A program made the translations under genes and the position numbers. Positions 1 through 7,749 of a stretch of 43,718 nt of DNA are shown one piece after another. The number at the start of each line of letters is the position of its first letter. The stretch's first letter is position 1. The notes beneath the pieces were generated by a model. It did not search any database, was not told where the DNA came from, and saw only the letters and a program-made list of their open reading frames with translations. The DNA is taken from positions 1 to 43,718 of the forward strand of contig JACPRI010000023.1 of the NCBI GenBank assembly GCA_016190065.1, in the 5' to 3' direction. Source of the stretch: Verrucomicrobiota bacterium. Lineage in GTDB: Bacteria; Verrucomicrobiota; Verrucomicrobiia; Limisphaerales; SIBE01.

Positions 1-608
1 GCCGCAGACAATCGGGCCAAAGCGAGATGGCGCCGGGCGTTCCCGAGAATCGGAACGAACCGAAAGAACCGTTCCAGCAGGGAACGCCAGGACTCGCCGT
101 GTCTTCCCTGACACGCGAGAATCATCAAGAAAGCGATTGCATAAAGCGGAGCCAGGACGCCAAGAGTTTGAGTGAGATAACCAGCAAGATTCCCGGTCGA
201 GAAGAGCTCTGGAAACGGGCCGAGAAATACGGCGAAGTGCAGCAGGAACAGGGGATAGCGGAGTTGGGCGATGGTCTTGCGCACGAGTTCAGCGCGGTCG
301 CGATAATAATCCGAGAGCAGCTTGAAGCAGGCATCCAAGCGTCCGCTTTGTTCCCCGGCCTCGAGAAGCGCGACATCGAAGGAGGGAAGCCAGCCTTCGG
401 CGTGCAACATGGATTCGCTGAACGTGGAGCCCTGCTCCAGATGAGCCAGCAAGCGCGCGACAGGCTGCCGGAAGGAGCGTGCGGGAGGATTCTTGTGGAG
501 CGTTTCCAGCGCGGTCAACAACGGCAGGCCAGCCGAGAGCATGGCCCCAATCTGATAATACAACTCGCCACGCAAGCGCAGTTGCCTGGGCGTGACGATG
601 AGTGGCAT
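1..608 (-). CDS. Type II secretion / type IV pilus inner-membrane F protein (GspF/PilC family), partial
   Basis: The frame is open from ATG at 608 to the left edge of the window, about 202 residues without a stop, so the 3' part lies outside. The N-terminus reads MPLIVTPRQL and is followed by a helical T2SSF domain with the family-like stretch LLEAGEQSGRLDACFKLL near residues 82-99. Two hydrophobic segments follow, one starting at YPLFLLHFAVFLGPF and one at LGVLAPLYAIAFLMIL. Proteins of this family sit in the inner membrane as the platform of type II secretion or type IV pilus machines. Complete members have about 350-400 residues and two T2SSF repeats, so roughly half is visible. A stop lies in frame 12 codons upstream of the ATG. 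No assembly ATPase or pilin gene is visible nearby, so the exact machine cannot be told. Confidence 0.75.
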   Translation of the reverse strand, partial: MPLIVTPRQLRLRGELYYQIGAMLSAGLPLLTALETLHKNPPARSFRQPVARLLAHLEQGSTFSESMLHAEGWLPSFDVALLEAGEQSGRLDACFKLLSDYYRDRAELVRKTIAQLRYPLFLLHFAVFLGPFPELFSTGNLAGYLTQTLGVLAPLYAIAFLMILACQGRHGESWRSLLERFFRFVPILGNARRHLALARLSA

Positions 609-639
609 ACCCCGCAGCGCGGCCAAGCCGCGGCCAAAA

Positions 640-705
640 TCGTTAAGGCGTTACAAGGTTAAAACGTTAAATCGGGTAAGCGGGTTAAGCGGTCAAAAAC
701 TTGAT
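640..705. repeat. GTTAA-rich degenerate spacer repeat
   Basis: The spacer between the secretion gene and thioredoxin holds a run of near-identical short units (CGTTAAGG, CGTTACAAGG, GTTAAAACGTTAA, GGGTTAAGC). It has no coding potential on either strand. It looks like a low-complexity intergenic repeat; function unknown. Confidence 0.4.
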
Positions 706-755
706 CGCGGCTGGCGAGCAGCTTTGGCGACAGCAGTGCAGGGAGGTTCGCCGTT

Positions 756-1088
756 CTACCCCACCACTCGATCCAGGCCCGCTTTCAGGTCCCGCTTGCT
801 CTTCAGGCCGATGATTTGGTCTGCGACTTCGCCGTCTTTGAATAACAGCAGCGTGGGCACCGCCCGAATGCCGTGTTGCACGGCCAGCGATTGCTGCTCA
901 TCGATGTTGACCTTGCCGACCTTGAGCTTGCCGTCGTATTCGCTGGCGATCTCGTCAAGGATCGGCGCGATCATCTTGCAAGGACCGCACCACTCCGCCC
1001 AGAAATCCACGAGCACGGGAGTCGAGGATTGAGTGACCTCGAGGGCAAAATTCGTTTCGGTCAAAGTGATAATGTTTGATGCTGTCAT
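756..1088 (-). CDS. trxA: Thioredoxin
   Basis: This is a 110-residue protein of typical thioredoxin length. It carries the active site WCGPC at residues 33-37, preceded by VDFWAE, and the cis-proline loop AVPTLL around residue 78. It is a cytoplasmic dithiol-disulfide reductase that passes electrons from thioredoxin reductase to ribonucleotide reductase, peroxidases and other targets. The start at 1088 (MTASNI) is preferred because AAGAGGA lies 9 bases upstream. The in-frame ATG three codons earlier, at 1097, directly abuts that Shine-Dalgarno and has no spacing of its own. It appears to be a single gene, with about 150 bases on the secretion-gene side and about 60 on the other side. Confidence 0.95.
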   Translation of the reverse strand: MTASNIITLTETNFALEVTQSSTPVLVDFWAEWCGPCKMIAPILDEIASEYDGKLKVGKVNIDEQQSLAVQHGIRAVPTLLLFKDGEVADQIIGLKSKRDLKAGLDRVVG

Positions 1089-1145
1089 AAACACCATTCC
1101 TCTTCTTAAGAAATCACCTTCCGCAGGCGAGGCAGTTCGTGGTCA

Positions 1146-1577
1146 TCAGGATTGGCCTGTTAACAAGAACAATCGAACCACGACGAGCACGGCGACAAGG
1201 GCCGCGGCAACGGCCAGGATAATATCCACTCCGCTGACTCCCGATCCCATGGGCGCCGGCCGCGGCGCAGCCGACGGGCGCGGGGCCGCGGCTACCGTGG
1301 AGGCGGCGGGCCGTTGAGCGGATGCGGGTGCCGGTGTGGGAGCCGGAGCGGCGGCGGTTGGCGAGCCTCCTGGAGCCGCGGAAACCGCGGTCGGTGCTCC
1401 GGGCGCCGGTGCGGCTCCAGCCACGGCCGCGGGCGCGGGAATCTTGATGGTCGGGGCCGCGGTCGGTTTCGGGGGCAAATTGATTCGAACGGTTTCCTTC
1501 TTCGGCTGGACCTTGGCCGCTTCCACCGGTTTCGGCGGCACGGAACCCGTCGGCGTATTGGGCGTCTCTTCAGGCAT
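1146..1577 (-). CDS. Pro/Ala-rich protein with C-terminal membrane anchor
   Basis: This 143-residue protein has a low-complexity Pro/Ala/Thr-rich body (residues about 1-112) and one strongly hydrophobic segment near the C-terminus (VDIILAVAAALVAVLVVVRLFLL, about residues 116-138), followed by only a few residues. That is a tail-anchored layout. An early block, KKETVRINLPPKPTAAPTIK (about residues 26-45), is far less repetitive than the rest and is probably the conserved, functional part. From memory, similar proteins occur in other Verrucomicrobia, but no function is known to me. The high GC and repetitive composition produce long overlapping frames on the plus strand, which are treated as shadows. 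Confidence 0.6.
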   Translation of the reverse strand: MPEETPNTPTGSVPPKPVEAAKVQPKKETVRINLPPKPTAAPTIKIPAPAAVAGAAPAPGAPTAVSAAPGGSPTAAAPAPTPAPASAQRPAASTVAAAPRPSAAPRPAPMGSGVSGVDIILAVAAALVAVLVVVRLFLLTGQS

Positions 1578-1690
1578 AAATATCGGTGTTCAACCTAGGA
1601 GTCGGTTCACGTGGTGTCAAATCGTTATTCGCGCAGGCCGCGGTGGGCGATAAGAATTGAGACTTTGGGAATGGCCCGGCGACACACCGG

Positions 1691-2023
1691 CTAGCGGGAA
1701 TCGCGCCGTCCGGAATCGCGATGGTAGTCGCCACCTCGGCCGCGGTGTTCTCCGGATCGTGGTGGGCGATCCTCCTTGGGCCGCGCAATGTTCACCGTCA
1801 ACTGCCGGCCTTGGAGTTCTTTGCTGTGGAACATTTCAACCGCTTTGTTGGCTTCTTCCGGCGTGGACATCTCGACAAAAGCGAAACCCCGGGATTTGCC
1901 CGTGAATTTGTCGAACATCACATCGACGGAGCGGACCACGCCCGCTTGCGAGAAATGGTCCTGCAAATCGCTCGCCATGGTCTGATAAGAAAGGTTGCCA
2001 ACGAAAAGTCTGGTAAGGTTCAT
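1691..2023 (-). CDS. RRM-type RNA-binding protein
   Basis: This 110-residue protein has one RNA recognition motif. RNP2 is LFVGNL at residues 6-11 and RNP1 is KSRGFAFV at residues 43-50, followed by a basic Arg/Gly/Asp-rich tail (about residues 81-110). This is the layout of the small single-RRM, glycine-rich-tailed proteins of cyanobacteria and other bacteria, which bind RNA and are sometimes cold-regulated. The start at 2023 (MNLTRLFVGNL) is chosen because RRM proteins of this family begin just before the first beta strand. A start at 2071 would add 16 residues with no domain content. No strong Shine-Dalgarno is visible. It sits between a thioredoxin/membrane-protein pair and the polyketide operon, with no obvious functional link. 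Confidence 0.9.
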   Translation of the reverse strand: MNLTRLFVGNLSYQTMASDLQDHFSQAGVVRSVDVMFDKFTGKSRGFAFVEMSTPEEANKAVEMFHSKELQGRQLTVNIARPKEDRPPRSGEHRGRGGDYHRDSGRRDSR

Positions 2024-2188
2024 TTGGATTGGTTGAGTTGCGCTCGAAAACCCAGTGGGGAGATTCCGCACCCGCAGGAATCATGGAAAGTCGCCCGGAA
2101 TTGTTTGCCTGACCATCTGTCTTGCTGACACCAACACTGCTCTTTTTCGCGCAAGGCGCCACGGTAGCAAACCGCTTTCCGGAGTCAA

Positions 2189-2212
2189 CGAGAGATTCGT
2201 CGAGAGATTCGT
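2189..2212. repeat. 12-base tandem duplication (CGAGAGATTCGT x2)
   Basis: Two perfect head-to-tail copies of CGAGAGATTCGT lie just beyond the 3' end of the FAD oxidoreductase gene, in the spacer before the RRM gene. Probably replication slippage; no function can be assigned. Confidence 0.5.
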
Positions 2213-2218
2213 CGATCG

Positions 2219-3445
2219 TTAACCCGCGGGCGCGGCGTCAGCAAATTCACGACTTTCCTCTGTTTTGCCGCTCAACGTCACGCCCATTGGCAGGACGCCC
2301 GGAATCAGCCGCAACCACGGCAACAGACAAATCACCGCCGCCGGCGTCATGGCCCAATGCGCAATCACCGCGGCAGTCCGAATGCGCCGCGCGAAGCTCC
2401 GGCGCCAAGCCGCTGCATAATCGGATCCGACGCGTTCAACCGCTTTGCCTGATAACACCTCCGCTCGTTGAGCGATCAGCCGTTCGCAAAGGAGCCCCGC
2501 GGATTGAAGGGCCATACTGATGCCTTCTGCAATCACGGGATGCGCTTCACCCGCGGCGTTGCCGACGAGAAAAACCCCGCGGGAGTTCCTGAATCGAATG
2601 CCCGGCTGAATCGGTCCGACCGACAGCCAGAGACCGTCCTGAGTTGCGCCCGCCAGCGCTTCACGCGCTCCGAGGCACGATTGTTGGATGTGCTCCAGCA
2701 AGCATTGGCCCGCCGACGCTCCTCTTGCGGCAGGGCGAAGTTGGGCCAACTGATCACGCCGGACGCAACAGGACAGACTGATGCGCCCGGAGTCGGAATG
2801 CACCAGACCTCCGTAGCCGCCTGGAAAGGCCAGCAACGGCATCAGGTCGGGCGGCAATCCAGAATTCCTGAAACGCGCTTTGAAGCCGAGCAAATCGGTG
2901 TCCCGCAACCTCCAGTTGGTGGATTGCGTCGGCAGCCGGCCCTGCTCCCAGGAGCCGTGAGCAGCGATCACGATCCGGGCGCGCAGCGTTTGAGTCCTGC
3001 GCTGGTCTTGGCAGACCGCCTGGCACGCAAACCCGCCGACGTCCGAGTGCAACGCCACCGCCGACCAGGGCTGAAGCACCGTCGCGCCCGCCGACCGCGC
3101 GCGTTCCAACAACACCGCATCGAATCGGTCCCGGCCCAGAGCTCGCCCCAGGCAATCGTGACGTCTCCCGCGAGTGGGCACGTCAGCGGTGACGATGGTG
3201 TCGCGCGCGAACAGCCCGACCCGTCGGATGGCCGGACCGGCCAGCTCGCGGAATGAATCAGCAATTCCCAGTTGCCGAAACAAACGTTCGTTCGTGCTCG
3301 AAACAAATTCCCCGCAGACCTTCTGACGGGGAAACCGGGCTTTCTCCAACAATGCAACGGACCATCCGGCGTTCGCCAATAACGCCGCCGATGTCGCCCC
3401 CGCAGGGCCTCCGCCAATAATCAGTGCATCATAGCTTTCGCTCAT
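2219..3445 (-). CDS. NAD(P)/FAD-dependent oxidoreductase (geranylgeranyl reductase / flavin hydroxylase family)
   Basis: This 408-residue flavoprotein has an N-terminal Rossmann FAD motif (ALIIGGGPAGATSAALL, residues about 7-23), a following acidic/basic strand (VALLEKARFP), and the second FAD-binding block VFLVGNAAGEAHPVIAEGI near residue 290. It belongs to the UbiH/geranylgeranyl-reductase-like family of monooxygenases and reductases. It is the last gene of a minus-strand operon after a type III polyketide synthase and a methyltransferase. The combination matches srsABC of Streptomyces, where the flavoprotein hydroxylates an alkylresorcinol ring en route to a quinone. The same role is plausible here but inferred. 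The start at 3445 (MSESYDALIIGGG) puts the FAD motif at the usual distance from the N-terminus; a start at 3502 is possible. The methyltransferase stop is 93 bases upstream. Confidence 0.85.
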   Translation of the reverse strand: MSESYDALIIGGGPAGATSAALLANAGWSVALLEKARFPRQKVCGEFVSSTNERLFRQLGIADSFRELAGPAIRRVGLFARDTIVTADVPTRGRRHDCLGRALGRDRFDAVLLERARSAGATVLQPWSAVALHSDVGGFACQAVCQDQRRTQTLRARIVIAAHGSWEQGRLPTQSTNWRLRDTDLLGFKARFRNSGLPPDLMPLLAFPGGYGGLVHSDSGRISLSCCVRRDQLAQLRPAARGASAGQCLLEHIQQSCLGAREALAGATQDGLWLSVGPIQPGIRFRNSRGVFLVGNAAGEAHPVIAEGISMALQSAGLLCERLIAQRAEVLSGKAVERVGSDYAAAWRRSFARRIRTAAVIAHWAMTPAAVICLLPWLRLIPGVLPMGVTLSGKTEESREFADAAPAG

Positions 3446-3538
3446 AGAACGAACCAGACATTGGGGCGGCGCGGCTGCGCCGCCGTGCGTCGCCGCAGCC
3501 ACAGAAATCGGCTGCGCGGCCAGGCAGCCCCAGCAGGT

Positions 3539-4252
3539 TCATGGAATGAACCGCTGAGCCGCGAAACAGTGGCTAAACAATGCGGCCCGACGTTCCTGCA
3601 GTTGCCACCCTGCGGCGCCGGGACAGAGATTGGACAATTCGCGGCCCGCAAATCCGGCCCGCACGCTGACGCTGGCATCATGGCGCGTCACGCCGTTGCA
3701 ACCAATGAGCCCGAGCAGCCGGCTGGCGAGGAGGGCCGTTACACACCGTCTGGGTTCGCAGGCCACAAAGCACTTCGTCCGCGCGAACGCGAGTTGGAGC
3801 AGCGTGCGCAAAGCGTCTTCCGGAAAATGATGCAGAAACAGGTTGGCCACGATCAAATCGATCTCGTCGCGGCGCGCAACCGAGAGCCAGGCCAACACGT
3901 CGCTCTGCACGAACACCGCATTCCACCCGAGTCGTCGGAAAGCCTCCAGCGTCTCTTGGGCAACCGTTTTCTGGCGATCGACCAGGAGAACCTCGACGGA
4001 TTGGCAGCGGGCCGACAATTGAGCCGCCAATCGCCACATAAATGTCCCATCTCCGGCGCCCAGCTCGACGACACGGCGAACAGCGCCGGCAGACGCAAGA
4101 GCCTGGATGGTCCGGCTCAGAATGCGTGCGTTGCCCATTAGAAGATTGATTCGTTGCAAATCCCGCCTGGAGCCGAGCGCTTGCGGATCGTCGGGCGGCA
4201 GTTGGTCCAACAGTTCCGGCCCAACCTGACGCGTCATCTGCATCACGGTCAC
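3539..4252 (-). CDS. Class I SAM-dependent methyltransferase of the polyketide operon
   Basis: The protein has 237 residues. Motif I of class I methyltransferases is VVELGAGDGTF at residues 61-71. The acidic strand end VEVLLVDRQ and the post-motif strand DLIVANLFLHHF follow at the expected spacing. An N-terminal segment (DDPQALGSRRDLQRINLLMG, about residues 21-40) precedes the fold and is probably substrate-binding. It lies 50 bases downstream of the type III polyketide synthase, on the same strand, and upstream of the flavoprotein. By analogy with srsB it probably methylates the phenolic product of the synthase; this is inference from context. The start could also be the ATG five codons further in (MTRQVGPE). 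Confidence 0.85.
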   Translation of the reverse strand: MTVMQMTRQVGPELLDQLPPDDPQALGSRRDLQRINLLMGNARILSRTIQALASAGAVRRVVELGAGDGTFMWRLAAQLSARCQSVEVLLVDRQKTVAQETLEAFRRLGWNAVFVQSDVLAWLSVARRDEIDLIVANLFLHHFPEDALRTLLQLAFARTKCFVACEPRRCVTALLASRLLGLIGCNGVTRHDASVSVRAGFAGRELSNLCPGAAGWQLQERRAALFSHCFAAQRFIP

Positions 4253-4302
4253 GAATCAAATCTTACGTTTTACGCTTTACGCCCGACGCCTCGCGCCTCA
4301 AC

Positions 4303-5361
4303 TCACTCCGCTTCGAGCAGCGCGCCGTGAGAACTAAAGCCCGCGCCAAAGGCGCACATCCACCAGTATCCACTCGGCGCGTGGTTCGCCAGCGCCAATT
4401 CGAGCGCAAACAGAACGCTCGGGCTGCTCACGTTTCCAAAGTCCCGGAGGCTTGCGGCGCTCCAGACCAAGTCCTTTTCATCCAGCTTCAGGCGCTCTCG
4501 CAACGCGGCTAACACGTCCCGGCCTCCCGCGTGGAGGAGCCACGTGACGATCTGCTCCTGTCCCAGGCGAGCCTTCAGAAGCATTCGACGGAGCAAAGCT
4601 TCGGAATGCTTCGCGGCCAGCTCCGGCACTTGCAGCCTCAGAATATTACGGAGCATTCCATCTTTTTGATCGAAGCGCAGATAATCCCGGTCGGCCGGGC
4701 TGACCATACTCTCAGAGGTGTGCCAGCGGATTCGCCGGCCATTGGAATGTGGCTTCTGCGTCGAAACAACCGCGCCCGCTCCGTCGCCAAACAAGCAGGC
4801 GCTGACGAGCACGCCGGGATCGTCGTCGAGGTAGAACGCCGCGCTACAAATCTCCACGCAAATGGACAGAACACACTGGCATCGTCCCGAAGCCAGCAAA
4901 GCCTCCGCCGTGCGCAAATTGGGAATAGCTGCGCCGCAGCCTTGCCCGACCAAATCCAGTGCGAGGATGTCGGAACGCAATCCCAGCTCTTCTGCCACGT
5001 AGCTGGTCAGTCCCGGGCACAAATATCCCGTGCACGTGCTGACCAAGAGAGCGTCAACGCTGCAGGCGCCAAATGCGCACGATGCCAAAGCGCGTTGCGC
5101 CGCTGGCGCGGCCACGAGCGGCGCGTGAGTTGCAAACCGTGCGTGCAGCGCGTCGGGGTGAAGTTGGAACGCTTCGCTGAGTGGATTCAGCGCCAGGCAG
5201 CGTGTGGCGATCCCGTTGTCGCCGAGGAGAACTTTTCGGAGGATCGCTTGGGATCGTGGCGCGAGGCTGAGGAATGGCTCGGAGGCGCGCAGTGCATCCC
5301 AGCATTCCTTTTGCGTGTAACGGTGAGGCGGGGTCGCAGTGCCCAATCCGACGATGAACAT
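4303..5361 (-). CDS. Type III polyketide synthase (chalcone/stilbene synthase family)
   Basis: The protein has 352 residues, normal for the family. The catalytic triad is visible: Cys142 in LVGQGCGAAIPNL, His277 in WLLHAGGRDVL and Asn310 in DFGNVSSPSVLFAL. The GFGPG-type loop near the C-terminus reads CAFGAGFSSHG. Such homodimeric enzymes load an acyl-CoA (often a fatty acyl-CoA in bacteria), extend it with malonyl-CoA and cyclise it to resorcinols or pyrones. The start ATG is 3 bases beyond the stop of the dehydratase gene, suggesting translational coupling. Methyltransferase and flavoprotein genes follow. An alkylresorcinol or alkylpyrone product is the best guess; the starter unit cannot be read from the sequence. 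Confidence 0.93.
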   Translation of the reverse strand: MFIVGLGTATPPHRYTQKECWDALRASEPFLSLAPRSQAILRKVLLGDNGIATRCLALNPLSEAFQLHPDALHARFATHAPLVAAPAAQRALASCAFGACSVDALLVSTCTGYLCPGLTSYVAEELGLRSDILALDLVGQGCGAAIPNLRTAEALLASGRCQCVLSICVEICSAAFYLDDDPGVLVSACLFGDGAGAVVSTQKPHSNGRRIRWHTSESMVSPADRDYLRFDQKDGMLRNILRLQVPELAAKHSEALLRRMLLKARLGQEQIVTWLLHAGGRDVLAALRERLKLDEKDLVWSAASLRDFGNVSSPSVLFALELALANHAPSGYWWMCAFGAGFSSHGALLEAE

Positions 5362-5364
5362 GAG

Positions 5365-7320
5365 TCAATCTTCGGTTAAGACCAGCCGCTCCAGAATTTT
5401 CTCGACATCATAGATGCAACCGCCCCAGGTGCCGCCGCCGATTTGCTGCAGCGCGGCCCAGAGCTTCGTATCCGCGGGCAACGCCGGATGCGGCGCCAGG
5501 CGCTCGTGAAGCGGTCGCTTCCTCAATATCCCCGCGCCGGTCTGCGGATCGAATCGTCTTTCACCTTCGCCAATGAAGTCCACGCTGCCATCCAGCCGGG
5601 TGCGGTCAATGGCGATTCGAATCCAATCGCCGTCTTGCAGCCGGCCAATGGAACCGCCGGCCAAAGCTTCGGGACCGACGTGACCAATGCACGCGCCGGT
5701 CGAAACACCGGAGAAGCGAGCGTCGGTGATCAGCGCGACCTGCTTGCCGAACGGCAAGTGCTTCAGCGCGGATGTGAGCTGATACGTTTCCTCCATGCCC
5801 GTCCCCATGGGTCCGCACCCGATCAAAACCAGGACATCGCCGGCTTGAATGCGGCCCGCTTTGATTGCCGCCATCGCGTCTTTCTCGCTGACAAAAACTT
5901 TTGCCGGTCCTTCCTTTCGATAGATGCCGTCGCCATCAACGACGCTGGGATCAATCGCCGTGCTCTTGATGACCGCTCCTTCCGGCGCGAGATTGCCCCG
6001 CGGAAACGTGATCGTGCTGGTCAAGCCGCGCGCCCGCGCCTGATCCGGCGACATGATCACGTCGTCGGCCTCGACATCGTCCTCGCGTTGGAGGATTTCC
6101 TTGAATCGACGCCGGCGTTCGGACTTTTCCCAATCGTCCAGAACTTCGCCCATGGATTTCCCGGACACGGTGAGCGCGTTCGCTTCCAGAATCCCCAAGC
6201 GCCGCAAGTGGAGCATGACTTCCGGCACGCCGCCGGCGAGAAAGACGCGAACGGTGGGATGATTCTTCGGGCCGTTCGGCAACACATCAACAATCCGCGG
6301 AACACGCCGGTTGACGGCCATCCAGTCCTCGACTGTTGGACGGCGCAAACCGGCCGCGTGCGCGATGGCCGGAATGTGCAGAAGCAGATTCGTCGAACCG
6401 CCCACGGCTGCGTGCACGGCCATCGCGTTGCGGATGCTGGCGTCGCTGAGAACGTCGCGCATGCGGATTCCGCGTTCCTCCAAATGGCTGACCGCGCGCG
6501 CCGAACGCACCGCGGCATCTGTCCAGACCGGTTGGCCGGATGGAGCGAGAGCCGAATGCGCGACCGCGAGCCCGAGCGCTTCGGCGATCACTTGCGAGGT
6601 CGCGGCCGTCCCCAGAAACTGGCAACCGCCGCCCGGCGACGCGCAGGCCCGGCAGCCGAGTTCCGCGGCTTGCTCCAGTGAGATCATGCCATGGCTGAAG
6701 CGAGCGCCAATCGTCTGCACGGCCCCGGCGTCTTCTCCTTCCGCTGGCGGCAGCGTCACCCCTCCAGGGACCAGGACGCAGGGGAGATCGCGCATGGCCG
6801 CCAGGGCCATCATCATCGCGGGAAGACCTTTGTCGCACGTCGCCACGCCGATGACTCCGGACCTCGTGGGCAGCGAGCGAATCAGACGCCGAAACACTTG
6901 GGCAGCGTCATTGCGATACGGCAAGCTGTCGAACATTCCTACGGTCCCTTGCGTGCGGCCATCGCAGGGGTCCGAGCAAAACGCGGCGAAAGGGATGCTT
7001 TTCAAAGCGCGGAGTTCATTCGCCGCCGCCTGCACGAGCAGGCCGACTTCCCAGTGCCCCGTGTGATAGCCCAGCGCGATGGGACGTCCATCCGGAGCGC
7101 GAACTCCGCCTTGCGTGCTCAGAATCAAGAATTGTTTGCGGCCCAGTTCGCGAGGATCCCAACCCATGCCGGCATTCTGGCTCAGGCCGAAGATGTCGCC
7201 GCTCGGGCGGCTCAACAACATTTCCTCAGTCAGCGGTAACGCGCCCGCCGGGCCGGGAGCTTTGGTTTGGACGCGATAGATGTCTTCCTGGGATGCGGAC
7301 GCTTTGTCGATGACGCTCAT
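5365..7320 (-). CDS. IlvD/Edd-family dehydratase, YjhG/YagF-type (D-xylonate dehydratase-like)
   Basis: The protein has 651 residues from the start at 7320 ([10 protein letters not shown]). It is collinear by memory with E. coli YjhG/YagF across its whole length. Landmarks are [19 protein letters not shown], the RPSGDIFGL block, [11 protein letters not shown] (Cys119), [10 protein letters not shown] (Cys162), [12 protein letters not shown] (Cys233), [16 protein letters not shown] and the C-terminal [14 protein letters not shown]. The three cysteines are the expected iron-sulfur cluster ligands. The family removes water from sugar acids such as D-xylonate to give 2-keto-3-deoxy acids. At about 650 residues it matches the xylonate subfamily better than amino-acid-pathway IlvD (about 560-620). 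It is the first gene of the operon, 3 bases before the polyketide synthase. An upstream ATG at 7362 would add 14 residues not expected from homologues. Confidence 0.9.
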   Translation of the reverse strand: MSVIDKASASQEDIYRVQTKAPGPAGALPLTEEMLLSRPSGDIFGLSQNAGMGWDPRELGRKQFLILSTQGGVRAPDGRPIALGYHTGHWEVGLLVQAAANELRALKSIPFAAFCSDPCDGRTQGTVGMFDSLPYRNDAAQVFRRLIRSLPTRSGVIGVATCDKGLPAMMMALAAMRDLPCVLVPGGVTLPPAEGEDAGAVQTIGARFSHGMISLEQAAELGCRACASPGGGCQFLGTAATSQVIAEALGLAVAHSALAPSGQPVWTDAAVRSARAVSHLEERGIRMRDVLSDASIRNAMAVHAAVGGSTNLLLHIPAIAHAAGLRRPTVEDWMAVNRRVPRIVDVLPNGPKNHPTVRVFLAGGVPEVMLHLRRLGILEANALTVSGKSMGEVLDDWEKSERRRRFKEILQREDDVEADDVIMSPDQARARGLTSTITFPRGNLAPEGAVIKSTAIDPSVVDGDGIYRKEGPAKVFVSEKDAMAAIKAGRIQAGDVLVLIGCGPMGTGMEETYQLTSALKHLPFGKQVALITDARFSGVSTGACIGHVGPEALAGGSIGRLQDGDWIRIAIDRTRLDGSVDFIGEGERRFDPQTGAGILRKRPLHERLAPHPALPADTKLWAALQQIGGGTWGGCIYDVEKILERLVLTED

Positions 7321-7749
7321 GGTTTCGAACAGGAGGTAACAGAGCAAACGGACCCCAAGCAAGTCCGGTCTGGAGGTGAGTGCCTGTCAACGGCTCAACA
7401 CAACCGGTGCATCCGCAAGCTGTCGGTGGTCAAGCGCAGTGTTCACGTCGCTTCAGCTAGAAATGTCCCGACGGCTTTGGCATTCCTTGGACTCTTTCGC
7501 ACGCGGGCGACGGTGCTCCCTCTCCCAGCGGGAGGGGGCCGAGGTGAGGGAGAAGCGTCGGCGAATCCCAACGACTCAGGTTTGTCCGGCCTTTCACCCT
7601 CACCCTGCTCCTCTCCCTCAAGGGAGAGGGAATCGTTGCTTGCACGTTGGAACTGAAAGCCCGCGCTCCGAATGGAACCGACAACTCATGGATGCGCTGG
7701 AGCGCAACCGAGTTGACCGAACGCGTTTTAGAAGCCAAGAATACAGTCC
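7321..7749. other. 429-base non-coding spacer between divergent operons
   Basis: This separates the minus-strand dehydratase operon from the plus-strand DUF1549/DUF1553 gene, so promoters for both should lie here. I could not pick convincing -35/-10 boxes. Its central part is the palindromic repeat element described separately (7517-7631). The open frames across it are repeat-derived and treated as non-coding. Confidence 0.55.
7517..7631. repeat. Paired-hairpin dispersed repeat, copy 1 (CCCTCTCCC...GGGAGAGGG type)
   Basis: A left hairpin (CCCTCTCCC-AGC-GGGAGGGGG followed by CGAGGTGAGGGAG) and a right part (CACCCTCACCCTG, then TCTCCCTCAAGGGAGAGGG) are mutually complementary across about 40 bases. 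A second copy with the same building blocks lies at 39248-39353. The two copies share unit sequence but not the spacer, as expected for a dispersed REP-like element. Confidence 0.8.

Noticed and set aside
27-662. Plus-strand frame of 211 codons opposite the secretion gene
   Set aside because: It is antisense to a frame with clear T2SSF features and has no domain content itself.
5443-6681. Long plus-strand frame of 412 codons inside the dehydratase gene
   Set aside because: Antisense shadow caused by high GC; no recognisable motif, while the minus strand encodes a full-length YjhG-type enzyme.
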